The translations under genes were made by a program, and so were the position numbers. Shown piece by piece: positions 42,938 through 51,599 of a stretch of DNA of 64,000 nucleotides (positions are counted from its first letter, which is position 1; each line of letters opens with the position of its first letter). The notes under the pieces were generated by a model. The model ran no database searches, was not told the DNA's origin, and was given only the letters and a program-made list of their open reading frames with translations. Location of the stretch: NCBI RefSeq assembly GCF_004302915.1, contig NZ_QQBI01000010.1, positions 1 through 64,000 of the forward strand, given 5' to 3'. This stretch comes from Komagataeibacter xylinus. Its GTDB lineage: Bacteria; Pseudomonadota; Alphaproteobacteria; Acetobacterales; Acetobacteraceae.

Positions 42938-45708
42938 GCGAGGCCACGCCCCATAGCCCGCCGGGCATCCATGTAGCCGGGGTCACGCATCGCTACGGCG
43001 CGGTCACGGCGCTGGCGGATGTGACGCTGGACCTGCCCGCAGGTACCACCATCGGCCTTGTGGGGCCTGATGGCGTGGGCAAGTCCACCCTGCTCGGGCT
43101 GATTGCAGGCGTGCGCAAGCTGCAGTCGGGCCGGCTTGATGTGCTGGGCGCCGATATAGGCGAGCGCCGCGCGCGCGAGGCGTTCCTGCCGCGTGTCGCC
43201 TTCATGCCGCAGGGGCTGGGGCGCAACCTGTATCCCACCTTGTCGGTGTGGGAGAACATCGACTTCTTTGCCCGCCTGTTCGGCATGGATGCCCGCGAGC
43301 GTGATGCCCGCATCCAGCGCCTGCTTGACGCCACGGGCCTTGCGCCCTTCCCCGACCGGGCGGCGGGCCATCTTTCGGGCGGCATGAAGCAGAAGGTCAG
43401 CCTGTGCTGCGCGCTGGTGCATGACCCTGACCTGCTGATCCTTGATGAACCCACCACCGGCGTTGACCCGCTCTCGCGCCAGCAGTTCTGGACACTGGTG
43501 GACCAGCTGCGCCGCGAGCGCCCCACCATGACCGTGATCGTCTCCACCGCCTACATGGAGGAAGCCGAGCGCTTTGCGTGGCTGGTGGCGATGGATGACG
43601 GCAAGGTGCTGATCAGCGACCAGACGCAAAAGGTGCTCGAGCGCACGCACGCCACATCGCTGGAGGCGGCGTATATCTCGCTCCTGCCCGAGGGCAAGCG
43701 GCAGGCGGCCAGTGGCTTTGTCATTCCGCCCTATGCCAATCCCGGCGGGCCGCCCGCCATCGAGGCCGCGCACCTGACCCGCCGCTTTGGCAGCTTTACG
43801 GCGGTGAGCGATGTGAGCTTCACCATCAGCCGGGGCGAGATCTTCGGCTTCCTTGGCTCCAATGGCTGCGGCAAGTCCACCACCATGAAGATGCTGACCG
43901 GCCTGCTCGACGCCACCAGCGGCACGGCAAAGCTGTTTGGCGAGCAGATCACGGCGGGCGACATGCAGACCCGCATGCGCATCGGCTACATGTCGCAGGC
44001 GTTCTCGCTGTATGAGGAACTGACCGTGCGGCAGAACCTCATGCTGCAGGCGCGGCTTTACCGTATTCCGGCCGCGCAGGCGGCGCAGCGCGTGGCGCAG
44101 GCCATTGAATCGTTCGAGCTCGGCGCCTGCGCCGATGTCAGCCCCGCCTCCCTGCCGCTGGGCATCCGCCAGCGCCTGCAGTTGGCTGCGGCGTGCATCA
44201 ACAACCCCGAAATCCTGATCCTTGATGAACCCACCTCCGGCGTGGACCCCGCCGCGCGTGACATGTTCTGGCGGCATCTCATCCGCCTGTCGCGGCAGGA
44301 TCATGTCACGATTTTCGTCTCGACCCATTTCATGAACGAGGCGGCGCGGTGCGACCGCATCTCGCTCATGCATCGCGGCCACGTGCTGGCCGTGGGCACG
44401 CCCGCCGAGCTGGTGAAAAAGCGCAGCGCCCCCAATCTTGAAGCCGCCTTCATCGCCTACCTGCAGGATGCCGAGGCCGCGACCGATGCGCAGGAACATG
44501 CCACAGCACCTGCGCGCCAGAGTGCGGCGCGCACATGGTGGCATGCGCTGGGCGGCAGGCTGGCGGCGCGGTTTGGCGCGCTGGGCGGCGCATGGCTGCC
44601 GCGTGCCTGGGCCTTTGCCCGGCGCGAGGGGGTGGAACTGCTGCGCGACCGCCTGCGGCTGACCTTTGCCCTGATCGGCCCGCTGATCCTGCTGGTGGTG
44701 GCGGCCTCGAGCATCTCGTTCGATGTGGAAGGCGTGCGCTTTACGGTTGATGACCATGACCGCACCACCATCAGCCGCGACCTGATCGACAGTTTTCGCG
44801 GCTCCACCTATTTCCATGAACTGGCCCCCGTGGCGGATGCCGATGCGCTTGACCGCGACATCCGCAATGGCAAGGTGCAGCTTGCGCTCGACATTCCCGC
44901 AGGCTTCGCGCGTGACCTCGAGGCCGGGCGCAGGCCGGAGGTCGGGGTCATCATCGATGGCGCGGTGCCCTTCCTCGCCGCCAACGTGCGTGCCTACGTG
45001 ACCGGCGTGCTGGCGGGTTATGCCGCAACGCTGGGCCGCGCCATGCCGGGCGGCGCCATGATTCCCATCACCGTGGAGCCGCGCTTTTCCTACAACCAGG
45101 AATTCCGCAGCATCTACGCCATGACGCCGGGCGTGATCATGCTCGCCCTCATCCTCATCCCCACCATGCTCACCGCCCTTGGCGTGGTGCGCGAGAAGGA
45201 GGTGGGCTCCATCGTCAATCTCTACGCCTCGCCCGCCTCGGTGGGGCAGTACCTCATGGGCAAGCAGGCGCCCTACGTGGCGCTGGCCACCATCAGCTAC
45301 TTCATGCTGGTGCTCGTGGCCGTGGTGGTGATGGGGGTGCCGCTCAAGGGCTCGCTGCTGGCGCTGAGCGTGGGTGGCGTGCTGTTCGTGCTCTCGGCCA
45401 CCGGGCTGGGGCTGCTCATTTCCACCTTTGTCAGCTCGCAGGTGGCGGCCATTTTTGGCACGTCCATCATCTGCCTCATCCCGGCGGTCAATTTCTCCGG
45501 GCTGCTGTATCCGGCCTCCACGCTCACGGGCATAAGCCGCCTCGTGGGCTTGGGCTTTCCGGCCACGTGGTACCAGCTCATCAGCCTGGGGTGCTTCACC
45601 AAGGGGCTGGGGCTGGCAAGCTTCGGGCCGATGTATCTGGCGCTGGGCGGGTTTGGCGCAAGCTACATGCTGGCCGCCCGCCTCCTGCTGAAAAAACAGG
45701 AAGCCTGA
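42934..45708 (+). CDS. fused double-ATPase/permease ABC exporter, RbbA/YbhFSR-like
   Basis: 924 residues. First ATPase: GLVGPDGVGKSTLL (Walker A), HLSGGMKQKVSLC, LLILDEPTTGVDP. Second ATPase: FGFLGSNGCGKSTT, LPLGIRQRLQLAAA (a non-standard signature, LPLGIRQ), LILDEPTSGVDP. The C-terminal permease (about 560-920) has one helix, a large periplasmic domain with VDDHDRTTISRDLID, then five helices. The layout equals RbbA/YhiH. It is an efflux system with HlyD and NodT-type partners on both sides; the substrate is unknown. Confidence 0.92.
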   Translation: MSEATPHSPPGIHVAGVTHRYGAVTALADVTLDLPAGTTIGLVGPDGVGKSTLLGLIAGVRKLQSGRLDVLGADIGERRAREAFLPRVAFMPQGLGRNLYPTLSVWENIDFFARLFGMDARERDARIQRLLDATGLAPFPDRAAGHLSGGMKQKVSLCCALVHDPDLLILDEPTTGVDPLSRQQFWTLVDQLRRERPTMTVIVSTAYMEEAERFAWLVAMDDGKVLISDQTQKVLERTHATSLEAAYISLLPEGKRQAASGFVIPPYANPGGPPAIEAAHLTRRFGSFTAVSDVSFTISRGEIFGFLGSNGCGKSTTMKMLTGLLDATSGTAKLFGEQITAGDMQTRMRIGYMSQAFSLYEELTVRQNLMLQARLYRIPAAQAAQRVAQAIESFELGACADVSPASLPLGIRQRLQLAAACINNPEILILDEPTSGVDPAARDMFWRHLIRLSRQDHVTIFVSTHFMNEAARCDRISLMHRGHVLAVGTPAELVKKRSAPNLEAAFIAYLQDAEAATDAQEHATAPARQSAARTWWHALGGRLAARFGALGGAWLPRAWAFARREGVELLRDRLRLTFALIGPLILLVVAASSISFDVEGVRFTVDDHDRTTISRDLIDSFRGSTYFHELAPVADADALDRDIRNGKVQLALDIPAGFARDLEAGRRPEVGVIIDGAVPFLAANVRAYVTGVLAGYAATLGRAMPGGAMIPITVEPRFSYNQEFRSIYAMTPGVIMLALILIPTMLTALGVVREKEVGSIVNLYASPASVGQYLMGKQAPYVALATISYFMLVLVAVVVMGVPLKGSLLALSVGGVLFVLSATGLGLLISTFVSSQVAAIFGTSIICLIPAVNFSGLLYPASTLTGISRLVGLGFPATWYQLISLGCFTKGLGLASFGPMYLALGGFGASYMLAARLLLKKQEA

Positions 45709-45712
45709 GCGG

Positions 45713-46840
45713 ATGATGCGCTGGCTGCTCAATGTTGGCCTGCTGTGCGGCAAGGAGCTGCGCAGCCTGGTGCATGACCGGGTGCTGCTCGGGCTGATCG
45801 TGTTCGCCTTTACCGCGGGTGTGCTGCTGGTGGCCAACGGGGTGAAGGTGGAGGTGTCGAACGCCACCATCGCCTTCATCGACGAGGACAATTCCCCCCT
45901 CTCGCGCCGCATGCGCGATGCGGTCCAGCCACCCTACTTCAAGCCACCCGTGATGGTGGACCGTGCCGAGGCACTCGCGGGCATGGACAGGGGAGACTAC
46001 ATCTTCGTGGTCGACATTCCCCCCGGTTTCCAGGCTGACGTGCTGGCGGGGCGCGTGCCTGCCGTGCAGCTGCGCGTGGATGCCACCGCCATGACGCAGG
46101 CCGGGCTGGGCACGGAATACCTCAACGAGATCCTGATGGGGGAGGTGGATGACATGCTGCATGTGCCATCGCCCATTGATCAGGTGCCCTTTGCCGTGCA
46201 GAGCCGTATCCGCTTCAACCCCAACAGTGAATCGAAGTGGTTCACCTCGGTCATGCAGATCGTGACCAACATCACCATCCTGTCCATCGTGCTGGTGGGG
46301 GCGGCGGTTATCCGCGAGCGCGAGCACGGCACGCTCGAGCACCTGCTGGTCATGCCCGTGAGTGCGAGCGAGATCGCGGTGGCCAAGATCGTGACCAACG
46401 GGCTGGTCATCTTTGTCGGCGCCATCCTCTCGCTGTGGCTGGTGGTGCATGTGTGGCTGGGCGTGCCGATTGCGGGGTCGGTGGCGCTGTTTGCGGCATG
46501 CTCGCTGCTGTACCTGTTCTCGGCCACGGCGCTGGGCATCATGCTGGCCACGGTGGCGCCCACCATGCCGCAGTTCGGGCTGCTGGTGGTGCCGGTCTAT
46601 GCGGTGGCCTACCTGCTGTCGGGTGCGGCAACGCCGGTGGAAAGCATGCCGCAGGTGATGCAGGTGGTGGTGCGCTTCCTGCCCACCACGCAGTTCGTCA
46701 ACCTGTCGCAGGCCATTCTGTACCGTGATGCGGGGCTGGAGGCGATCGCGCTGCCGCTGCTGACCGTGACGGTGACGGGCATTGTATTTCTTGTATTCGC
46801 GCTCATGCGCTTCAGATCCATGTTGGCAAGGCAGGAATGA
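45713..46840 (+). CDS. ABC-2 type permease (YhhJ/YbhR-like)
   Basis: 375 residues. One N-terminal helix, a periplasmic domain (about 45-170 with VPAVQLRVDATAMTQAGLGT) and five helices ending FALMRFRSMLARQE. ABC2_membrane signatures: VVGAAVIREREHGTLEHLLV. It is the second permease of the exporter, pairing with the fused ATPase/permease. Starts five bases after it and overlaps the next gene as ATGA. Confidence 0.9.
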   Translation: MMRWLLNVGLLCGKELRSLVHDRVLLGLIVFAFTAGVLLVANGVKVEVSNATIAFIDEDNSPLSRRMRDAVQPPYFKPPVMVDRAEALAGMDRGDYIFVVDIPPGFQADVLAGRVPAVQLRVDATAMTQAGLGTEYLNEILMGEVDDMLHVPSPIDQVPFAVQSRIRFNPNSESKWFTSVMQIVTNITILSIVLVGAAVIREREHGTLEHLLVMPVSASEIAVAKIVTNGLVIFVGAILSLWLVVHVWLGVPIAGSVALFAACSLLYLFSATALGIMLATVAPTMPQFGLLVVPVYAVAYLLSGAATPVESMPQVMQVVVRFLPTTQFVNLSQAILYRDAGLEAIALPLLTVTVTGIVFLVFALMRFRSMLARQE

Positions 46841-48276
46841 TGAGGAACAGATTGGCGCGGGCCGCCCGCATGGGAAGCATTGCGGTGGCCGTGGGGCTTG
46901 TGGCGGGGTGCTCGCCCTTCCGCACGCATGCGCCTGCCTCCCACGTAACGGTGCCGGGGCGGTTCACGCAGGAGGGCATGGCGGCCACGCAGGCCCCCAC
47001 CGATCTTACGCGCTGGTGGGAGGCGTGGCATGACCCGGGGCTGACGCAGGCGGTCGAGACCGCGCTGGCCGCAAGCCCGAACATGCGCATCGCGCGCGAC
47101 CGCGTGCTTGAGGCGCGGGCGATGCATACGGTGGTGCGCTCGGCACTTTACCCCACCGTGGGGGCTACCGGCAGCATGATGGGTGGCGACGTTGACTGGC
47201 GCGATGCCGATGGCCTGCCTGACTCCAACCGCAGCACGGATGGTCACCTTGCAGGCATTACCGCCTCATGGGAGCCGGACCTGTTTGGCGGCCGCCATGC
47301 CGATGCGAAGGCGGCGAAGGATGGCGTGAAGGCGGAGGAAGAATACTTCCACGGCGTGCAGATGGTCATCGCCGCTGATGCCGCCGACAGTTACCTGCGT
47401 GCACAGGGCGTGCAGCGCCAGATCGCCCTGACCGACCGGGGCATTGCTACCCTGGGGCAGTTGCGGGCGTATGGGCAGGCGCGTTTTGCATCGGGGCAGG
47501 CCACGGCGGCGGATGTGCGGCTGATTGACCAGAAACTGTCTGAAATGAAGGCGCGCAGGCCCGTTCTTCTGGCCCGGCTCGACCTCCTGCACCGCAGGCT
47601 TGCCGTGCTGTCCGGCCAGGTGCCGGAGGGGCTGCCCACGCCTGCCGCCCCCCCGGCCTATTTCGTGCCGCCCGCCCCCGTGGGCCAGATGCCTGATACC
47701 GTGCTCGAGCGCAGGCCCGACGTGCGTGCCCGGCGCGATCAGGTGGATGCGGCGCTCAACCGGCTCAAGAGCGCCAAGACCGACCTGCTGCCCCGCTTCG
47801 GGCTAGAATTCTTTGGCGGCGACGGGCGGCTGCATTTTGATGGCATTCCCGGCCTGTCGGGCACTGGCGGCCTGATTGCGCTGACCACCTACCTGCCCAT
47901 ATTCACCGCCAACCGCGTGCAGGCGCGCATTCATGCCGCCAGCGCCTGGCTCGATGCGGCGGTGGCGGGTTATGACAAAAGCCTGCTGCATGCGCTGGCG
48001 GAGGTGGAGGACGGGTATGAAAACCGCCTTGGCCTCGATGCCCGCGATGTGGAACTGACCCGCGCGCAGGCGCAGGCAGGCCAGGTTGCGCATGACCTGG
48101 CCGGTCTGTATGCCGGGGGGCAGCGCACGCTTGGCGACGTGCTCCAGGCCCGCATGCAGGCACTTGATGCGCAGGCGGCGGTGCTGTCCAATCAGGACGC
48201 CCGCACGCAAGCCACCATTCAGCTGGCCCGCGTGCTGGGCGGGGGCTGGCAGGAGGCGACGCCGGTTTCACACTAA
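46837..48276 (+). CDS. NodT-family outer-membrane factor of the ABC exporter
   Basis: 479 residues. Lipobox LVAGC (Cys about 25), then WWEAWHDPGLTQAVETALAA, helical repeats, and LERRPDVRARRDQVDAAL, the TolC/NodT repeat signature, with SGQVPEGLP between. It is the exit channel of the same operon as HlyD and the ABC genes, so a full tripartite pump is encoded here. Overlap ATGA with the upstream permease. Shorter than the NodT gene at 27142 and lacks its long tail. Confidence 0.92.
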   Translation: MMRNRLARAARMGSIAVAVGLVAGCSPFRTHAPASHVTVPGRFTQEGMAATQAPTDLTRWWEAWHDPGLTQAVETALAASPNMRIARDRVLEARAMHTVVRSALYPTVGATGSMMGGDVDWRDADGLPDSNRSTDGHLAGITASWEPDLFGGRHADAKAAKDGVKAEEEYFHGVQMVIAADAADSYLRAQGVQRQIALTDRGIATLGQLRAYGQARFASGQATAADVRLIDQKLSEMKARRPVLLARLDLLHRRLAVLSGQVPEGLPTPAAPPAYFVPPAPVGQMPDTVLERRPDVRARRDQVDAALNRLKSAKTDLLPRFGLEFFGGDGRLHFDGIPGLSGTGGLIALTTYLPIFTANRVQARIHAASAWLDAAVAGYDKSLLHALAEVEDGYENRLGLDARDVELTRAQAQAGQVAHDLAGLYAGGQRTLGDVLQARMQALDAQAAVLSNQDARTQATIQLARVLGGGWQEATPVSH

Positions 48277-48284
48277 GGGCAGAT

Positions 48285-48312
48285 CCAGTTTGAATGGACA
48301 CATTCGAACTGG
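48285..48312. repeat. hairpin after the exporter operon
   Basis: CCAGTTTGAATG (48285-48296) and CATTCGAACTGG (48301-48312) pair with one mismatch around a GACA loop. It begins nine bases past the operon's last stop. No T run follows; may be a remnant end of a mobile element or an mRNA-stability hairpin. Confidence 0.5.
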
Positions 48313-48338
48313 TGAAGAGGCTCGATAAACAATGAGTT

Positions 48339-48377
48339 AGAGCAATTCACTGAGTCAGGGTTCAGTGGAATTGCTCT
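48339..48377. repeat. palindromic element with AGAGCAATTC ends
   Basis: AGAGCAATTCACTGA (48339-48353) and TCAGT-G-GAATTGCTCT (48362-48377) pair over 15 bases with one bulge, loop GTCAGGGT. Followed by GGTTTTAGG. It may be a terminator or a dispersed palindromic repeat. Confidence 0.6.
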
Positions 48378-48413
48378 GGTTTTAGGTAGCGGGCGGGGAA
48401 GGAGAGGCATCGG

Positions 48414-49763
48414 ATGTCGGTCGGAATGGCCCTGCTGCTGGCTGTTGTGGCCATATGTGTTGTCGTTTTCCTCATTGAGCGGTGCAAGCTCAATCCGTTC
48501 CTCGCACTGTTCCTTGCCTCCATGCTGCTCGGCTTTGCCGCCGGCATGCCCGCAGGCCATGTGGTGAGCACGTTCGAGAAGGGGGCGGGGCAGGTGCTGG
48601 GCCAGATCGCCTCGGTCATTGCGCTGGGCACCATGCTGGGCAAGATGCTGGAGGTCTCGGGCGGGGCGGATCGCATTGCCATGACCGTGGTGGCGCTGGC
48701 CGGGCCAAGGCGGCTGGACTGGGCCATGATGGTGATCGGGCTGCTGGTCGGGCTGTCGGTGTTCTTTACGGTGGGCTTCGTGGTGCTGGTGCCGCTGGCC
48801 TTTTCCATCGCCCGGCAGACAAAAATGCCCATCCTGCACGTGGCCCTGCCGGTTACGGCCGCCCTTTCGGTGGTGCAGGGCTACATGCCGCCCCACCCCG
48901 GCACCATGTTCGCGCTGGCCGCCTACCATGCCGATATCGGCCGCCTGATCTGGATGGGTGCCGTGGTCAGCCTGCCTGCCGCCATCATTGCAGGCCCGCT
49001 CTATACCCGCTTCATCGTGCCACGCCTGCCGGCTGATGCCGGTGCCGCCGCCGCAAGCGCGCATGGTGGCAATACGCCGCGCGATCCTGCCAGCCTGCCG
49101 GGTTTTGGCATTACCCTGTTCACCATTCTCGCCCCCATGGTGCTGATGCTGGCGGGGTCTGCCACGCGCTTCATGGGGCCGCAGGCGGGTGCATGGGTGC
49201 AGGTGCTGCGTTTTGCGGGCGACCCGAATGTGGGGCTGGCGCTGGCCGCACTCCTGTCGTTCTGGACGCTGGGGCTGCGGCGCGGCATGACGCGCGAGAA
49301 GGTGCTGGCGTGCTCCAATGAATGCCTTGGCCCGCTGGCGGGGCTGCTGCTCATGATCGGGGCCGGTGGCGGCTTTGGCGCGGAACTGATGGATAGCGGC
49401 ATATCCGATGCCATTGCCCGTGCTGCGGTCGACATGCACGTGCCGCTGCTGGTGCTGGCCTGGGGGCTGGCTGCGGGCATGCGGGTGGCCGTGGGCTCGG
49501 CCACGGTGGCCATGAGCACCACGGCAGGCATCGTGGCGCCCATCATGGCCCATGGCAGCACGGTATCGCCCGAGCTTGTGGTGCTGGCCACCGGGGCAGG
49601 GGCGGTGATGTTTGGCCCCATGAACGATTCCGGCTTCTGGCAGGTGCGCGATGCGCTGGGGCTGACCGTGCCGCAGACCCTGCGCACATGGTCCGTGCTG
49701 GAAACGCTGATTGGCGTGGTGGGGCTTGTGATGTGCGTGCTGCTGCAGGCGTGCGGGCTTTAG
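48414..49763 (+). CDS. GntP-family gluconate:H+ symporter
   Basis: 449 residues with about 12-14 hydrophobic helices. GntP marks: VFLIERCKLNPFLALFLASM at the start, ALGTMLGKMLEVSGGADRIA, SVVQGYMPPHPGTMFALAAY (the conserved PxHPG region), and GSATVAMSTTAGIVAP. It imports gluconate or related sugar acids, consistent with an acetic acid bacterium that oxidises glucose in the periplasm. GGAAGGAGAGG precedes the ATG. No kinase gene adjacent. Confidence 0.93.
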   Translation: MSVGMALLLAVVAICVVVFLIERCKLNPFLALFLASMLLGFAAGMPAGHVVSTFEKGAGQVLGQIASVIALGTMLGKMLEVSGGADRIAMTVVALAGPRRLDWAMMVIGLLVGLSVFFTVGFVVLVPLAFSIARQTKMPILHVALPVTAALSVVQGYMPPHPGTMFALAAYHADIGRLIWMGAVVSLPAAIIAGPLYTRFIVPRLPADAGAAAASAHGGNTPRDPASLPGFGITLFTILAPMVLMLAGSATRFMGPQAGAWVQVLRFAGDPNVGLALAALLSFWTLGLRRGMTREKVLACSNECLGPLAGLLLMIGAGGGFGAELMDSGISDAIARAAVDMHVPLLVLAWGLAAGMRVAVGSATVAMSTTAGIVAPIMAHGSTVSPELVVLATGAGAVMFGPMNDSGFWQVRDALGLTVPQTLRTWSVLETLIGVVGLVMCVLLQACGL

Positions 49764-49862
49764 AAAACGGGCGTGTCCGGTGGCCGCCTGTTGCCAGCCG
49801 CCCTGTCAGGCCGCCTGCATCGGGTCGCAGACAGTGAAGGGAGGGGCAGGAAGTGCCCGAAG

Positions 49863-49920
49863 TGTTACCCTGTTGTTATCCCGCAAAGGGCATATATGCC
49901 TTTTGCTGATTGGGGTAACA
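49863..49920. repeat. nested inverted repeats near tRNA-Thr(CGT)
   Basis: Outer arms TGTTACCC (49863-49870) and GGGTAACA (49913-49920), exact. Inside lies a near-perfect 24-base palindrome, 49883-49906 (GCAAAGGGCATATATGCC, TTTTGC), with one G-T mismatch pair. It is located between gntP and the tRNA 3' end. Low T content on either side argues against a plain terminator. Confidence 0.6.
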
Positions 49921-49951
49921 TCAAGAAAATCAATGATTTCAAGGGGGAAGG

Positions 49952-50026
49952 TGGTGCCGACACTCGGAATTGAACCGAGGGCCTACTGATTACGAATCAG
50001 TTGCTCTACCCCTGAGCTATGTCGGC
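49952..50026 (-). tRNA. tRNA-Thr (anticodon CGT)
   Basis: Minus-strand cloverleaf with CCA. Acceptor GCCGACA/TGTCGGC, D-arm AGCTCAGGGGTAGAGC, anticodon loop TTCGTAA, T-arm CTCGGTTCAATTCCGAG. Second tRNA-Thr of the window. Confidence 0.96.
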
Positions 50027-50120
50027 AGACCTGTGGCGTCTGATAAACGATGGGCTGGCATGATGCAATATATCAAATGCGGCATTCCCCATTTTAATTT
50101 GGTCTATATGGTGGGGGCAG

Positions 50121-51599
50121 ATGAGCATGTCATTTTCCTCCCGGCAGATGCGCTGTGATGATGCGGGTCTCGGGCCCGTGCCCCATATCCGCATTGTTGG
50201 CGGCCTGTCGGAATGTCCCGGCTGCGGGCTGTACCAGCGCCTGCCCGAACTCGCGCCCGGCCAGCAGGCCCTGTGCACGCGCTGCGGGCAGAAGCTCGCG
50301 CGCAGGCGGCGCACGGCGCCCCTGGCAACGCCGCTGGCCTTTTGCATCAGCTCGGCGGCGTTCTACCTCGCGGCCCTCGCCTCATCGCTCATGACGCTGG
50401 ACGTGTATGGCAGGCAGCGCACCGTGGACCTGCTGACCGGGCCGATGGAACTCATGCATGAAGGCTGGGGGGAAGCCGGGATTCTGGTGGGCGCGGTAAC
50501 CGTGCTGGCCCCGGCGGTGGCGATCGGGTTCATGTTCGCCATCCTGTATGCCGCCTCCCGCCCGCTCCTGCCCGACTGGGGGCCGCGCATTCTGGTGTGG
50601 TATGACAAGCTGCGGCCGTGGTCGATGGTCGAGGTCTATATCCTCGGCATCTTCGTGGCCTATACCAAGCTGACCGACATGGCGCATGTGGATGTGGGGC
50701 CTGCGGTGTACCTGATCGGCGCGCTGATGCTGACCATGGCGGCCACCGATTCGACGCTCGATACCGAAATGATCTGGCAGCACCGCCGCATTGACTCGCT
50801 GACCCGCGCCGAAGGCGGCGGCAGGGTGGCAGTTGATTACGTGCATGTGGATGACATCGGCATGCCGCCGGTCGATCATCTGGTGGCGTGCAGCTCATGC
50901 GGGCTGGTGGGGGAACTGGCGCACCCCGTCTCGAACCTGCGCTGCGTGGGGGTGTGCCCGCGCTGCGAGCACAAGGTCTGGCGCCGCCTGCCACAGACCC
51001 TCACCCGCACCACCGCCTTCCTCATTGCGGCGGTCGTGTTCTATATCCCGGCCAATCTCTACCCGGTCATGACGTTTACGCGCATGGGCGGTGGCGGCGG
51101 GCACACCATCATCGAGGGCGCGCTCGAACTGTGGGCCGATGGCATGATCCCGCTGGCGCTGCTGGTGTTCTTTGCCTCCATCACCGTGCCCATGCTCAAG
51201 ATCGCGAGCCTGTGCTGGATGATCATCCAGACATGGCGCGGCGCGCGGGGGCACCTCGTGGCGCGTACGCGGCTGTTCCGGCTGGTTGACATGGTGGGCC
51301 GGTGGTCGATGATCGACGTGTTCATGATCTCGATCCTGGTGGCGGTGGTGCGGTTCAATTTCATGGCCAGCGTCACGGCCAATGCCGGCATGGTGGCGTT
51401 TGCCGCCGTCGTGATCCTGACACTGCTGGCCGCCTGGAGCTTCGACCCGCGCATCATGTGGGATGCGGCGGGGCGTAACGGCCCGGTCACCGATGGCCTG
51501 CCACCCGGCGTGGTGGCGGCGGTTGACCACGATGGTCAGGCCTCTTCCCTTTCGCCGGCGGAAACACGCCCGGCCAGCATGGAGCCAGATCTGGCGTGA
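50121..51599 (+). CDS. pqiA: PqiA-family integral membrane protein
   Basis: 492 residues. Two repeats, each with a CxxC zinc-ribbon before four helices: SECPGCGLYQRLPELAPGQQ with CTRCGQKL in the first, ACSSCGLVGEL with CPRCEHKVWRR in the second. Part of the PqiABC inter-membrane lipid transport pathway, induced by redox stress in E. coli. The pqiB GTG overlaps its stop as GTGA. Confidence 0.93.
   Translation: MSMSFSSRQMRCDDAGLGPVPHIRIVGGLSECPGCGLYQRLPELAPGQQALCTRCGQKLARRRRTAPLATPLAFCISSAAFYLAALASSLMTLDVYGRQRTVDLLTGPMELMHEGWGEAGILVGAVTVLAPAVAIGFMFAILYAASRPLLPDWGPRILVWYDKLRPWSMVEVYILGIFVAYTKLTDMAHVDVGPAVYLIGALMLTMAATDSTLDTEMIWQHRRIDSLTRAEGGGRVAVDYVHVDDIGMPPVDHLVACSSCGLVGELAHPVSNLRCVGVCPRCEHKVWRRLPQTLTRTTAFLIAAVVFYIPANLYPVMTFTRMGGGGGHTIIEGALELWADGMIPLALLVFFASITVPMLKIASLCWMIIQTWRGARGHLVARTRLFRLVDMVGRWSMIDVFMISILVAVVRFNFMASVTANAGMVAFAAVVILTLLAAWSFDPRIMWDAAGRNGPVTDGLPPGVVAAVDHDGQASSLSPAETRPASMEPDLA

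Noticed and set aside
42871-45912. 1013-codon minus-strand frame opposite the ABC exporter
   Set aside because: Shadow frame; low-complexity His/Arg/Gln/Gly composition and no motifs, whereas the plus strand shows ABC motifs.
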